Source: Lachnospiraceae bacterium
GTDB taxonomy: Bacteria; Bacillota; Clostridia; Lachnospirales; Bianqueaceae
DNA: 38,549 nt
Reading direction: 5' to 3'
NCBI GenBank assembly: GCA_021442595.1
Contig: JABUST010000105.1
Location: forward strand, 1 to 38,549
Part shown: in pieces, positions 8,435-16,100 of the stretch
How positions within the stretch are numbered: position 1 is the stretch's first letter
How the letters are laid out: each line of letters opens with the position of its first letter
Translations under genes and position numbers: made by a program
Notes under the pieces: model-generated
The model's database searches: none
What the model saw: only the letters and a program-made list of their open reading frames with translations
Told to the model about the DNA's origin: nothing

Positions 8435-8463
8435 ATTATAGCAGAAACAGCGACTTTTTTCAA
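8435..8463 (-). promoter_or_regulatory. promoter of the PBP gene
   Basis: On the minus strand, TTGAAA (8458-8463), a 17-bp spacer and a perfect TATAAT (8435-8440). The leader to the PBP start is about 95 nt. The 335-bp gap 8334-8668 holds this promoter, the divergent one at 8526 and the repeat array at 8536. Confidence 0.85.
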
Positions 8464-8525
8464 TGATGACGGCGTTAAGGACTGATGAAGCTCCCGGAGG
8501 GGAACTTCTGCAAGTGAGAGTAATA

Positions 8526-8534
8526 TGGTATAAT
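8526..8534 (+). promoter_or_regulatory. extended -10 promoter of LCP gene
   Basis: TGG-TATAAT at 8526-8534, an extended -10 with a poor -35 (TTCTGC at 8506-8511, 17-bp spacing). The 29-bp tandem repeats begin 2 bp downstream and so would be in the transcript leader. Confidence 0.7.
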
Positions 8535-8535
8535 A

Positions 8536-8651
8536 TCCTGACTATACAGTCACTATCATTGAGGTCCTGACGATACAGTCACTATCATTGAGGTCCTGAC
8601 GATATAGTCATTACCAATAAAATCCTGACGATACAGTCATTACCATTAAAA
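8536..8651 (+). repeat. four tandem 29-bp repeats in LCP leader
   Basis: Units at 8536-8564, 8565-8593, 8594-8622 and 8623-8651 share TCCTGACnATAnAGTCA followed by ACTATCATTGAGG (units 1-2) or TTACCA/TTAAAA variants (units 3-4). Each unit contains a small inverted repeat, TGAC...GTCA. The array fills the space from the start of transcription to 17 bp before the start codon. It could be protein-binding sites or a set of small RNA hairpins. Confidence 0.9.
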
Positions 8652-8668
8652 CAATAAAGGAAAAAGAT

Positions 8669-10522
8669 ATGAGTGAACAGAAACCGAAGGGGATGCAGAA
8701 ATATCCGCCGGAGCAGATGAGGTACTCCTTTGCATCAGAGCCCCGAAGACCTGACTACACAGTGGATCCCCGCTTTGACGATTATTATGACCCCAGGGAG
8801 GCAGGAATCAATCAGCAGGCGATGCCACAGGCCTATCCTCAGGGATATTTGCAAGGGTATTCGCAGAACTATCAGCAGCAGAATCCTCAGGGCTATCCTC
8901 AGGAAGAGGATCTGACTATGGCGATGCCACAGGATTTTCCTCAGGGACACCGGCAAGGTTATTCTCAAAATTACCGGCAGGGCTATCCCCAGGGGTACTC
9001 CCAGAACTATCAGCAGGGCTGTCCTCAGAATTACCAGCAGGGCTACCCCCAGGGTTATCCTCAGAATTACCAACAGGGCTACCCTCAGAACTATCAGCAG
9101 GGCTGCCCCCAGAACTATCAGCAGGGTTATCCTCAGAACTATCAACAGGAGATACCTCCGGATTATCCCCGGAATTATCAGCAGGGTCCCTCAAGGTTGA
9201 AACTTGAGGATGAGACAGCATCTGAGGAAGAGGTGAACAACAGCCGAGGGGACTACGATTACGAAGGCTATGAGAGCTCCTCTCAGCGCAGGGCCCGAAA
9301 GAGAGCCGAGAAGGCGGAAATAGAAGCGGACAAAGATGCGGAGAAGGCACAGAAAGCCTATCAGGAGTACATGGAGGAAGAAGAGCCCAAAAAGAAAAGA
9401 AACTTTTTCGGAAAGCTGCTTTGCACCCTCCAGTTTATTCTGTCAGCAGTGGTCATGGGTCTGGTCCTGATGCTGGATATGCTTCCCTGGAAGTACCTTC
9501 TGATGGGGGCCGGAGGACTGCTTCTTTTGTGGCTGGTGGTAGTTCTGTTTCAGCAGATGCAGTTCACCAAGGGATTCGGCAAGGGAATCAGCATCGTCTG
9601 CATCTTGATCCTGGGAGCAGCCACCTACTATCTGTGGCAGACTAACAGCGCCATGAGCAGCATTTTCTCTTCCAAGCCCGAAACGGAAACCCATCAGGGA
9701 GGCGGCACGGAGACGGTGAAGGCGCCCCCCAAGGAGGAGAGCGAGCCCTTCGTGGTGTATCTGACGGGAAATGACAGCTATGGCAGCGTGGATGACGGAG
9801 GACGCAGCGATGTGAATATTCTGCTGGCCGTCAATCCCTCCACAGGAAAGATTGCCATGGTGACCACCCCCAGAGACGCCTACATCAATCTTCCCGATTA
9901 TGTGGGGGACGGGGCCAAGGACAAGCTGACGCATGTGAGCATTTACGGCATCGAGGCCTCCATGGATGTGCTGGGAGATCTCTACGGGGTGGATGTGGAC
10001 TACTATGTGCGCATTAATTTTTCCGGATTTGAGACCATCGTGGATGCATTGGGCGGCGTGAATGTATATTCCGATAAGACCTTCAGCACCACCGGGGGCG
10101 AGTATTTCGAACAGGGATATAATGAAGTCAACGGACAGCAGGCCCTGGCTTTTGTGAGGGAGCGCTATGCCTTCAGTGATGGGGATTTCCAGAGAGGAAG
10201 GAACCAGATGGCTATGATCTCGGCCATGCTGGACAAGGCGACTTCTCCCAGCATTCTCATGAATTACACGGGCCTCCTTGAGGCTATCGGTGACTGCATG
10301 CTGACGAATCTGCCCCAGGAGCAGATCTCTCAGCTGGTAAAGCATCAGCTGTCCAACAGCACCCAGTGGGATATCAGTTCCGTGGAGGTACAGGGAAATC
10401 CCGATTGGCCTACGGGTATGGATTGGACTTACAGCGGCGGAGAGGCTTCTGTGGTCTATCTGTGGGATCAGAGCGTGGAAGAGGCCGCTCAGCTCCTGAA
10501 GAGCGTTCTTAATGGAGACTGA
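8669..10522 (+). CDS. LytR-CpsA-Psr family wall-polymer ligase with QGYPQNYQ repeat tail
   Basis: A 617-residue protein. LCP enzymes transfer lipid-linked glycopolymers (teichoic acids, capsule) to peptidoglycan on the outer face of the membrane. Residues about 1-240 are a long cytoplasmic, low-complexity region with roughly eight-residue repeats (QGYPQNYQ-like, about residues 50-170) followed by a charged Glu/Lys/Arg stretch. Three membrane segments follow (about 248-270, 274-295, 304-325), then the extracellular LCP domain (about 359-577), with RSDVNILLAV, TTPRDAYI, DYYVRINF, LGGVNVYSD and ALAFVRERYAFSDGDFQRG visible. The Arg and Asp residues of these motifs bind the polyprenyl pyrophosphate. 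It is divergent to the PBP gene. Confidence 0.93.
   Translation: MSEQKPKGMQKYPPEQMRYSFASEPRRPDYTVDPRFDDYYDPREAGINQQAMPQAYPQGYLQGYSQNYQQQNPQGYPQEEDLTMAMPQDFPQGHRQGYSQNYRQGYPQGYSQNYQQGCPQNYQQGYPQGYPQNYQQGYPQNYQQGCPQNYQQGYPQNYQQEIPPDYPRNYQQGPSRLKLEDETASEEEVNNSRGDYDYEGYESSSQRRARKRAEKAEIEADKDAEKAQKAYQEYMEEEEPKKKRNFFGKLLCTLQFILSAVVMGLVLMLDMLPWKYLLMGAGGLLLLWLVVVLFQQMQFTKGFGKGISIVCILILGAATYYLWQTNSAMSSIFSSKPETETHQGGGTETVKAPPKEESEPFVVYLTGNDSYGSVDDGGRSDVNILLAVNPSTGKIAMVTTPRDAYINLPDYVGDGAKDKLTHVSIYGIEASMDVLGDLYGVDVDYYVRINFSGFETIVDALGGVNVYSDKTFSTTGGEYFEQGYNEVNGQQALAFVRERYAFSDGDFQRGRNQMAMISAMLDKATSPSILMNYTGLLEAIGDCMLTNLPQEQISQLVKHQLSNSTQWDISSVEVQGNPDWPTGMDWTYSGGEASVVYLWDQSVEEAAQLLKSVLNGD
8953..9190 (+). 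repeat. in-frame 24-bp coding repeats
   Basis: Degenerate 24-bp (and 48-bp) repeats encode the Q-G-Y-P-Q-N-Y-Q tail of the LCP protein. The units are near-identical (TATCAGCAGGG, TACCAGCAGGG), so copy number could change by slippage without breaking the frame. Confidence 0.85.
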
Positions 10523-10541
10523 GGGGAGAAAGGAGCAGACC

Positions 10542-11192
10542 ATGGGCTACAAGACCGTTGCCGGGCAGGGTTTGGCAGAATATGCGGATAAAAAATCCCG
10601 GTTTATCGGGCAGGCATGGCCTGTTTATTCTGAGGATGAGGCCAGAATGATCCTGGAGGAGACCCGGAAGGAATACTGGGATGCGTCCCACCATGTGTTT
10701 GCCTATAGGTTGGCGGGTGATATACAGCGGTTTTCCGATGATGGGGAGCCCTCCGGCACCTCAGGCAAGCCTACGCTGGATGTGCTGTTGGGAGCCGATG
10801 TGAAGAATGTGCTGGTGATCACCACCAGGTATTTCGGTGGGACTCTTCTGGGCACCGGTGGGCTGGTACGTGCCTATACCAAGGCTGCTCAACTGGCACT
10901 GGAGGCTGCCGGCATTATCGAAAAAAGGATCTATGCCCGCTGCAGCATTCATATGGACTACACGTTTCTGGGCAAGCTGCAATATCTGACAGCTAAGCTG
11001 GGAGTGTTGACAGAAGGAGTGGAATATACCGACGAAGTCATCATGAGACTTCTGATTCCGGTGGAGGAGGTGCAGGCCTTTGCCCGGGAGGTGACAGCGG
11101 CCACAGATGGAAAACTCACGGTGGGGGAGGAAGGCAGGACCTGGGGCGCCCGCTGCGGCAGCGAGGTGCGCCTCTTTGATGAACCCCTGTGA
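10542..11192 (+). CDS. yigZ: YigZ/IMPACT family protein
   Basis: A 216-residue protein of the UPF0029 (IMPACT/YigZ) family; the biochemical role in bacteria is not settled. The N-terminal IMPACT domain shows KKSRFIGQAWPV, SHHVFAYRL, FSDDGEPSGTSGKP and TTRYFGGTLLGTGGLVRAY (residues about 10-115). The C-terminal ferredoxin-like DUF1949 region is about 135-195. The start at ATG 10542 has AGGAG at 10531-10535. The in-frame ATG at 10512 overlaps the LCP stop and lacks a site. It lies 19 bp after the LCP gene and is probably cotranscribed. Confidence 0.9.
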   Translation: MGYKTVAGQGLAEYADKKSRFIGQAWPVYSEDEARMILEETRKEYWDASHHVFAYRLAGDIQRFSDDGEPSGTSGKPTLDVLLGADVKNVLVITTRYFGGTLLGTGGLVRAYTKAAQLALEAAGIIEKRIYARCSIHMDYTFLGKLQYLTAKLGVLTEGVEYTDEVIMRLLIPVEEVQAFAREVTAATDGKLTVGEEGRTWGARCGSEVRLFDEPL

Positions 11193-11266
11193 AATGTATA
11201 AAGCAGAAGATCGGCGACCCATGAATTTTCCCTCTTTTTCGGAAGGGTTGAAATGAAAGGTTTCTG

Positions 11267-11295
11267 TTGAATTTCTGCATGTGTTGTGATAGAAT
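11267..11295 (+). promoter_or_regulatory. promoter of yebC
   Basis: TTGAAT (11267-11272), a 17-bp spacer and TAGAAT (11290-11295) preceded by TGA. The start codon is about 45 nt downstream of the expected start site. Confidence 0.8.
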
Positions 11296-11345
11296 CTTGC
11301 GGTTAAGAAACTAACACGTATTCTTTATGTATGAGGTTATAGACA

Positions 11346-12062
11346 ATGTCCGGACATTCAAAATTTGCCAACATCAAGCACAAGAAAGAAAAGGCAGACG
11401 CGCAGAAGGGTAAAGCATTTACCAAGCTGGGCCGTGAGCTGGTAGTCGCCATCAAGGAAGGCGGTCCCGATCCTGTATCCAACAGCAAGCTGAGAGACGT
11501 CATTGCCAAGTGCAAGGCTGCCAATATGCCCAATGACACCATCCAGCGCAGCATTAAGAAGGCTGCCGGAGAGCAGGATGTGGATTACGAGGAGATCATC
11601 TACGAGGGTTACGGTCCTGCCGGCATCGCCATTCTGGTAGAGTGCCTTACCGAGAACCACAACCGTACCGCAGCTGATGTGCGCTATGCCTTCAATCGCA
11701 ATGGCGGAAACATGGGAACCAGCGGATGTGTATCCTTCATGTTCGATAAGAAGGGTCAGATCATTATCAACGCCGAAGGAAAAGATGAAGACGAGCTCAT
11801 GGATGCAGTCCTGGAAGCCGGAGCCGATGATGTTACCATCGAGGACGGAATCGCCGAGGTGCTGACGGAGCAGGGCTCTTACAATGCAGTTTATGAAGCT
11901 CTGGAAGAAGCCGGCTATGAGATCACCGAGGGCAGCGTGTGCTGGATTCCCCAGAACACCGTGGCCAACGATGACCCCGAAGTGGAAGCAACCATGGAAA
12001 AGCTCATCGACGCCCTGGAAGACCTGGACGACGTACAGAACGTCTATCATAACTGGGATTGA
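11346..12062 (+). CDS. yebC: YebC/PmpR family protein
   Basis: A 238-residue YebC family protein, full length. The N-terminal signature SGHSKFANIKHKKEKADAQKGK, with FTKLGRELVVAIKEGG after it, and the middle AANMPNDTIQRSIKKA are typical. Family members have been described as DNA-binding regulators and, more recently, as factors that help ribosomes through difficult sequences; which applies here cannot be told. The gene is monocistronic with a strong promoter at 11267 and a hairpin terminator after it. The site before the start is weak (GAGG). Confidence 0.95.
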   Translation: MSGHSKFANIKHKKEKADAQKGKAFTKLGRELVVAIKEGGPDPVSNSKLRDVIAKCKAANMPNDTIQRSIKKAAGEQDVDYEEIIYEGYGPAGIAILVECLTENHNRTAADVRYAFNRNGGNMGTSGCVSFMFDKKGQIIINAEGKDEDELMDAVLEAGADDVTIEDGIAEVLTEQGSYNAVYEALEEAGYEITEGSVCWIPQNTVANDDPEVEATMEKLIDALEDLDDVQNVYHNWD

Positions 12063-12065
12063 TAA

Positions 12066-12121
12066 AATCAATCCCGGTTATGATTGCATAAGCCACCCGG
12101 GATCGATTCCTGCGTTTTTTC
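12066..12121 (+). terminator. probable terminator of yebC
   Basis: A 12-bp arm (12066-12077) pairs with 12097-12108 with one G-T pair across a 19-nt loop, followed by a T-run at 12115-12119. The loop is long, so this is less certain than the other terminators. Confidence 0.55.
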
Positions 12122-12129
12122 TATGCAAA

Positions 12130-12163
12130 GCATAAGACCGAGGCTGAAGCCTCGGTCTTATGC
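12130..12163. repeat. perfect 15-bp palindrome without T-run
   Basis: An inverted repeat with arms 12130-12144 and 12149-12163 (GCATAAGACCGAGGC) and a four-base loop TGAA. It is not followed by a T-run on either strand, so it is either a second part of the yebC 3' end structure or a dispersed palindromic element. Confidence 0.8.
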
Positions 12164-12242
12164 TATACGCCGATCTATTTCCGGGGAGAGACCTGTATTG
12201 TGAGTAAGATAACGGCAGAAAACACAATGCCGGTTTAAGCAG

Positions 12243-12305
12243 GGATGAGGAAATCCCAACCGGATGATGGGAGAGGATGAGGATATCCCAACCGGATGAT
12301 AGGAG
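12243..12305 (+). repeat. 32-bp tandem duplication carrying a ribosome-binding site
   Basis: GGATGAGGAAATCCCAACCG and following bases at 12243-12273 recur at 12275-12305 with two differences. The second copy ends in AGGAG, which serves the gene at 12316. Confidence 0.85.
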
Positions 12306-12315
12306 TGAAAGAAAA

Positions 12316-12729
12316 ATGAAAGTTATCGTATGTGTGGAGGACAGAGGCGGAATGCTGTTTAACGGACGGCGCCTAAGCAGAGACCGGTTGGTCACTCTGG
12401 ATATGCTGGTGGAAGCCGGCAGGGAGCGACTCACCATTGAACCTTTTTCCGCTAAACTGTTTCGTGGAAATATGACCAGCGTTCATCCGGTGGAGAATCT
12501 GTGGGAAGAGGAAGGCTGCCGAGGGACCTGCCTGGTGGAGACATCTTCCCTGAAGGGAAAAGAAGATCAGATCGACACCCTTGTCATCTATCGGTGGAAC
12601 AAGTGTTATCCCTTTGATATGGCCTTAAGGATCGATCTGGACAGGTATCAGCTGGAGGAGACATGTGAATTTCCCGGATACTCTCATGAGAAAATAACCA
12701 AGGAGACCTACAGGAGGAAAGAAGCATGA
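12316..12729 (+). CDS. conserved clostridial small protein (often mislabelled ribonuclease Z)
   Basis: A 137-residue soluble protein starting MKVIVCVEDRGGMLFNGRR and ending GYSHEKITKETYRRKEA. Proteins with this start and end are widespread in Lachnospiraceae, and I recall them being labelled 'ribonuclease Z', but no HxHxDH metal site is present, so that label is not supported. The function is unknown. The start at 12316 has AGGAG at 12301-12305; an ATG at 12277 lies inside the upstream duplication and is rejected. The stop overlaps the start of the nuclease gene by four bases (ATGA), implying coupled translation. Confidence 0.75.
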   Translation: MKVIVCVEDRGGMLFNGRRLSRDRLVTLDMLVEAGRERLTIEPFSAKLFRGNMTSVHPVENLWEEEGCRGTCLVETSSLKGKEDQIDTLVIYRWNKCYPFDMALRIDLDRYQLEETCEFPGYSHEKITKETYRRKEA

Positions 12730-13844
12730 ACAGAGTATGGGATAATGAAAAGACAGGAAACCTTCCGATGGACCTGAGGAGACCGGAAAGAGAAAGGCAG
12801 ATCCGGAAACAGACGGTGAAGCATGCTATCAGAAAGAGGAGCGGGCTTTCGGCTTTGGCCCTGGTGATTCTGCTTTCGATGCTTCTTTCCGGCTGCGGTT
12901 TTGTTTATGTGGATGACAGCCGGCAGGAGGAGAGCACAGCCCAGGGCGGTCTGACGGTGGTAGAAGGATCTTCTGCAGAGCAGAACTCTGACGGGAAGAA
13001 GCAGGACACAACCGGCGCTTCCGGGGACAATGTTGATGCCTCCGGAGATGAAGCTGCCTATCTGAGCTGGGAGACCTTTTGCTGGGCAGATGTGCCTGCT
13101 TTCCCCGGCAGACCCTATCTATATATAAACGAAGGCGTCCCCTTCTTCACGGAGGAAGAAATAGAGGACGCTGAGAATGAGTATTATGAGTATTACAGTC
13201 CCTTGGATGAGCTGGGCCGCTGCGGATATGCCATGGCCAGCATCGATACGGCTTTGATGCCCACAGAGGAGAGAGGAGACATCTACTGGATCCATCCCAC
13301 CGGGTGGCAGAAGGAGTCCGGCTATGAGCGGTCTCATCTCATCGCCTTTCAGCTTTGCGGAGAAAACGACAACGAGAAAAATCTGATCACCGGAACCCAT
13401 TACCTCAACGGCATCGGTATGCTGCCTTTTGAGGAGATGGTGGGAGACTATGTCAGGGAGACAGACACCAGGGTGCTGTACCGTGTGACACCCATCTTCG
13501 AGGAAGAGGAAATGGTAGCCAGAGGAGTCCTCATGGAAGCTTATTCTCTGGCAGACGGGGGAGAGGATATCTGCTTCTGCGTCTTTGTGTACAATGTGGT
13601 GGAGCCCTCAGAAGGAAAACTTATTGATTACAGCACCGGCAAGGTTTACGAAGGTCAGCTGGAGATCGATACGACAGCTCAGGAGGCAGTTACCTACATC
13701 GTGAACCGCAATTCGCATATCTTCCATTATCCCGATTGTGACGGAGCCCAGAGCATGTCCGAAAAGAACAAGATCTATTTCGAAGGAACCAGGGAGGAAG
13801 CCCTGAAGGCAGGCTACACCCCCTGTCCCAACTGCCAGCCCTGA
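12726..13844 (+). CDS. lipoprotein DNA/RNA non-specific endonuclease with C-terminal Cys motif
   Basis: A 372-residue secreted nuclease. After a 40-residue basic N-terminus comes a lipoprotein signal (ALVILLSMLLSGCG, about residues 45-58), so it should be anchored outside the membrane. A low-complexity linker leads to the beta-beta-alpha-metal nuclease domain (about 110-300): ERSHLIAFQL is the DRGH-type catalytic motif with His as general base, and the metal-ligand Asn lies in NLITGTHYLN. The last 45 residues (RNSHIFHYPDC...GYTPCPNC) resemble the Ada-type zinc module found on some secreted nucleases. A role in DNA uptake or extracellular DNA breakdown is inferred. AGGAGG at 12712-12717. It has an unusual Glu and Ser in place of Asp and Gly of DRGH. 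Confidence 0.87.
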   Translation: MNRVWDNEKTGNLPMDLRRPERERQIRKQTVKHAIRKRSGLSALALVILLSMLLSGCGFVYVDDSRQEESTAQGGLTVVEGSSAEQNSDGKKQDTTGASGDNVDASGDEAAYLSWETFCWADVPAFPGRPYLYINEGVPFFTEEEIEDAENEYYEYYSPLDELGRCGYAMASIDTALMPTEERGDIYWIHPTGWQKESGYERSHLIAFQLCGENDNEKNLITGTHYLNGIGMLPFEEMVGDYVRETDTRVLYRVTPIFEEEEMVARGVLMEAYSLADGGEDICFCVFVYNVVEPSEGKLIDYSTGKVYEGQLEIDTTAQEAVTYIVNRNSHIFHYPDCDGAQSMSEKNKIYFEGTREEALKAGYTPCPNCQP

Positions 13845-13922
13845 GGGCACACAAAGACAGGCTTCAGTCTGAAGCATAAAAACCGACAGGCGAAGCGGCA
13901 GAGGACCTCTCCGATCATAGAA

Positions 13923-14804
13923 TCAGAAGAAAAGTCCTGCAGCCAGTCCCCCCAGAACACCGCAGAGGTAGAGTATCCCTACGATTAGCAGATTCTGCTT
14001 CACATGACGGTTCTGGCGGAACAGTACCAGGAGGCCGATACCGGCGTTGGTACACAGACCGGAAAGGAGGGCGCCTGCACTCAGCAAACCGGAGCTGTAA
14101 AGTTCTGTCAGAAAAACGGAAGCGCTGCAGCTGGGAATCAGGCCTATGAGGGCCGTGATGAGCTCCCTGACCACGGGGATGGGAGGCAGCAGACTGCCCA
14201 GAAAGGTATCTGCACCCAGTTCAAAGGCCAGATTCAGCAGGAAGGTGATCGCCAGGATCAGGGCCAGTGTTCGGGCGGTGTGCAGCAGCGCAGACAGCAG
14301 GATACTCGGCTCCTCCAACTCCGCATGGTCCTGCTGACACAGATCTTCGATGTGAGCGTGGGGGCGGATCCGTAGAACCAGATCCACCAGATAGCCAAAG
14401 AGGATGCCGATGATGACCTTGATCAGAACCAGCTTCAGAATGGTGCCGGCAGGAGTTCCGCTGCCGATGAGCAGGGGGATCATCTCGTCGCTGGTGGACA
14501 GAAAGACGGCCAGCATGGTGCCGAGGGTGGTCACACCGGCAGCGTACAGTCCGGCAATGGCGCCGGAAAAACCGCATTGAGGAAGGGCTCCCAGAGCGCC
14601 ACCCAGCAGAGGACCGGCCTTGCCTACACGGGTGATGAGCTGATCCATCCGGTCTCCGGCCTTGTGCTCCAATGCTTCCATGAGCAGATAAGCCAGAAAC
14701 AGTACCGGCAGCATCCGCAGTCCGTCGGTGATGCAGTCCAGAAAGGCAGAAAGAAGGGCGGAGCCCATTCCGCCTGACAAGTGTTCAATGTGAAGAGTAT
14801 TCAT
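13923..14804 (-). CDS. putative 10-TM metal exporter (ArsP_2/manganese transporter family)
   Basis: A 293-residue membrane protein with about nine to ten hydrophobic segments in two halves separated by a short polar loop containing HAHIEDLCQQDHAE (near residue 150). The motif GALPQCGFSGAIAGLYA near 90 and its second-half counterpart LIPSCSASVFLTELY near 220 match the family called putative 10TM heavy-metal exporter (ArsP_2), now often named putative manganese transporter. The Cys residues and the His-rich loop fit metal handling. A TTGACA-17-TACAAT promoter lies at 14853-14881 and a DtxR/MntR-like palindrome at 14827-14840, so metal-dependent control is inferred. It is convergent with the nuclease gene. 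Confidence 0.82.
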   Translation of the reverse strand: MNTLHIEHLSGGMGSALLSAFLDCITDGLRMLPVLFLAYLLMEALEHKAGDRMDQLITRVGKAGPLLGGALGALPQCGFSGAIAGLYAAGVTTLGTMLAVFLSTSDEMIPLLIGSGTPAGTILKLVLIKVIIGILFGYLVDLVLRIRPHAHIEDLCQQDHAELEEPSILLSALLHTARTLALILAITFLLNLAFELGADTFLGSLLPPIPVVRELITALIGLIPSCSASVFLTELYSSGLLSAGALLSGLCTNAGIGLLVLFRQNRHVKQNLLIVGILYLCGVLGGLAAGLFF

Positions 14805-14826
14805 ATGTTCAGATGCTCATTTTTAT

Positions 14827-14840
14827 TTAACATAGGTTAA
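14827..14840. promoter_or_regulatory. candidate DtxR/MntR-type operator
   Basis: The perfect palindrome TTAAC-ATAG-GTTAA lies just downstream of the exporter's predicted start of transcription, between promoter and start codon. Its form resembles DtxR/IdeR/MntR family sites (TTAGGTTAnnCTAACCTAA type). Confidence 0.5.
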
Positions 14841-14852
14841 CGAACAGGGGGC

Positions 14853-14881
14853 ATTGTATCTGTTTTTTCTTTGCTTGTCAA
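14853..14881 (-). promoter_or_regulatory. promoter of metal exporter gene
   Basis: On the minus strand, a perfect TTGACA (14876-14881), a 17-bp spacer and TACAAT (14853-14858). The rest of the 332-bp gap 14805-15136 holds the palindrome at 14827, three loose copies of GTCAACAGG/GTCAATAAG (near 14877, 14908 and 14934) and the plus-strand promoter at 15055. No cobalamin or other riboswitch is recognised. Confidence 0.85.
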
Positions 14882-15054
14882 CAGGTAGTTTTTCTTATCT
14901 ATGCCGGTCAATAAGATATTGTTCTGTTCCGGTCAACAGGAGAGATTTACATTCTCATATACAGGCCGGTAGTGTCTCTTCGCTGAAATCATTCCTCGAT
15001 TTTTCATATATCCGGGAATGGCCGGCTGAAGAACTCATCCCGGAGCCGACCTTC

Positions 15055-15083
15055 TTGAATCTTGGGCTGCATTGCTTTATAAT
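15055..15083 (+). promoter_or_regulatory. promoter of DUF4430-ECF operon
   Basis: TTGAAT (15055-15060), a 17-bp spacer and a perfect TATAAT (15078-15083). It excludes the ORF start at 15086, which would be at the start of the transcript, in favour of ATG 15137. Confidence 0.85.
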
Positions 15084-15136
15084 CCTTGTTTGCACTTGCT
15101 ATAAACTATATTTCAAAGTGCGGAAAGGATGTTCTT

Positions 15137-15556
15137 ATGAAGAACAAAAAAGGATTGATCATTGCAATTTGTGCAGTGATTGCTGCGTGTGCCGTCCTTG
15201 CTGTTGTCTATCAGCTGGCCGGGCCGAAGGTACAGAGCGGCACCAAGGCGTACACCCTGGAGGTGGTAGACGACAAGGAGAACGTCAAAACCTACACCGG
15301 TAAAACAGATGCTGAGTTTCTCAGTGAGCTGATGGATGAACTGACCCGGCAGGGCGAGTTCACCTATGCAGGCACTCAGGGCCCCTATGGCTTGTACATC
15401 GAGGGTGTCAATGGTCTGATTGCCGATTACGATGCAGACGGAGCCTACTGGTCTATCTATGTCAATGGAGAGTACGGCATGTACGGAGCCGATATCCAGC
15501 CCGTCACGGACGGTGACAGCTTCGCCCTGAAATATGAAGGAAGCAATGGAAACTAA
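15137..15556 (+). CDS. DUF4430 domain membrane-anchored protein
   Basis: A 139-residue protein with an N-terminal hydrophobic anchor (GLIIAICAVIAACAVLAVVYQ, residues about 5-26) and an extracellular DUF4430 domain (about 35-138). The stretch DADGAYWSIYVNGEYGMYGAD is the recognisable core; the fold is related to the C-terminal domain of transcobalamin. IAAC could be a lipobox, but the hydrophobic run continues past the Cys. It overlaps the start of the ECF S-component gene, which suggests it is a substrate-capturing or accessory partner of that transporter. The start has AAAGGA at 15124-15129 and the promoter at 15055-15083. Confidence 0.85.
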   Translation: MKNKKGLIIAICAVIAACAVLAVVYQLAGPKVQSGTKAYTLEVVDDKENVKTYTGKTDAEFLSELMDELTRQGEFTYAGTQGPYGLYIEGVNGLIADYDADGAYWSIYVNGEYGMYGADIQPVTDGDSFALKYEGSNGN

Positions 15557-16076
15557 AGGACCCTCCAAAGAGAGAAAGGCAGTCCGGGATATCGCACTTA
15601 TGGGAGCTATGCTGGCACTGCTGTTTGCAGGAAAGAGAGCCTTGGACATGCTCCCGAATGTGGAGCTGGTCACCCTGTTTTTTATGCTCTTTGCCAGGCA
15701 CTTCGGTAAGAAGACCTATCCGGTATGTCTGGGATTCACGGCTCTGGAGGCACTGCTCTTCGGTCTCCAGGTGTGGGTCGTCATGTACCTGTACATGTGG
15801 CCGCTGCTGGTGACATTGGTGCTGATCCTTAACAGAAAAGAGATCCCCCTGTGGGGCTACAGCATTCTGTCTGCTCTCTTCGGATTGTTCTTCGGTGCCT
15901 TCTGCGCCATTCCCTATTTGTTCATCGGAGGATTCTCCATGGCTCTGGCCTGGTGGATCTCCGGGATCCCCTATGATCTGGTCCACTGCGTTGCCAACCT
16001 GGTGATCGCTCTGGTGCTCTTTCCGCCTTTGGACAAAGCCCTTTTCAGGATCCGGGAAACACTGGAGCTGGGGTGA
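15546..16076 (+). CDS. ECF transporter S component
   Basis: A 176-residue membrane protein with five to six hydrophobic segments, the size and shape of the substrate-binding S component of energy-coupling-factor vitamin transporters. RDIALMGAMLALLFAGKRALD is the typical S-component N-terminus that docks on the T component; the last part ends in PPLDKALFRI. The energising EcfA/A'/T genes are not in the window, so a shared (group II) module is implied. The substrate is unknown; pairing with a transcobalamin-like DUF4430 protein makes a corrinoid plausible but unproven. The start at 15546 has GAAGGA upstream and overlaps the previous stop by 11 nt; the ATG at 15534 has no site. Confidence 0.85.
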   Translation: METKGPSKERKAVRDIALMGAMLALLFAGKRALDMLPNVELVTLFFMLFARHFGKKTYPVCLGFTALEALLFGLQVWVVMYLYMWPLLVTLVLILNRKEIPLWGYSILSALFGLFFGAFCAIPYLFIGGFSMALAWWISGIPYDLVHCVANLVIALVLFPPLDKALFRIRETLELG

Positions 16077-16100
16077 TCTGCCTGAAAACTGAAAAAAACA

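Noticed and set aside
5667-8441. 924-codon open frame on the plus strand opposite the PBP gene
   Set aside because: It is the antisense shadow of a gene with full PBP1A motifs; the translation is repetitive Gly/Ile/His-rich with no domain, no ribosome site, and it overlaps the PBP promoter.
14882-15130. Cobalamin riboswitch before the DUF4430/ECF pair
   Set aside because: No B12-box-like sequence is seen, and the promoter at 15055 leaves only about 45 nt of leader.
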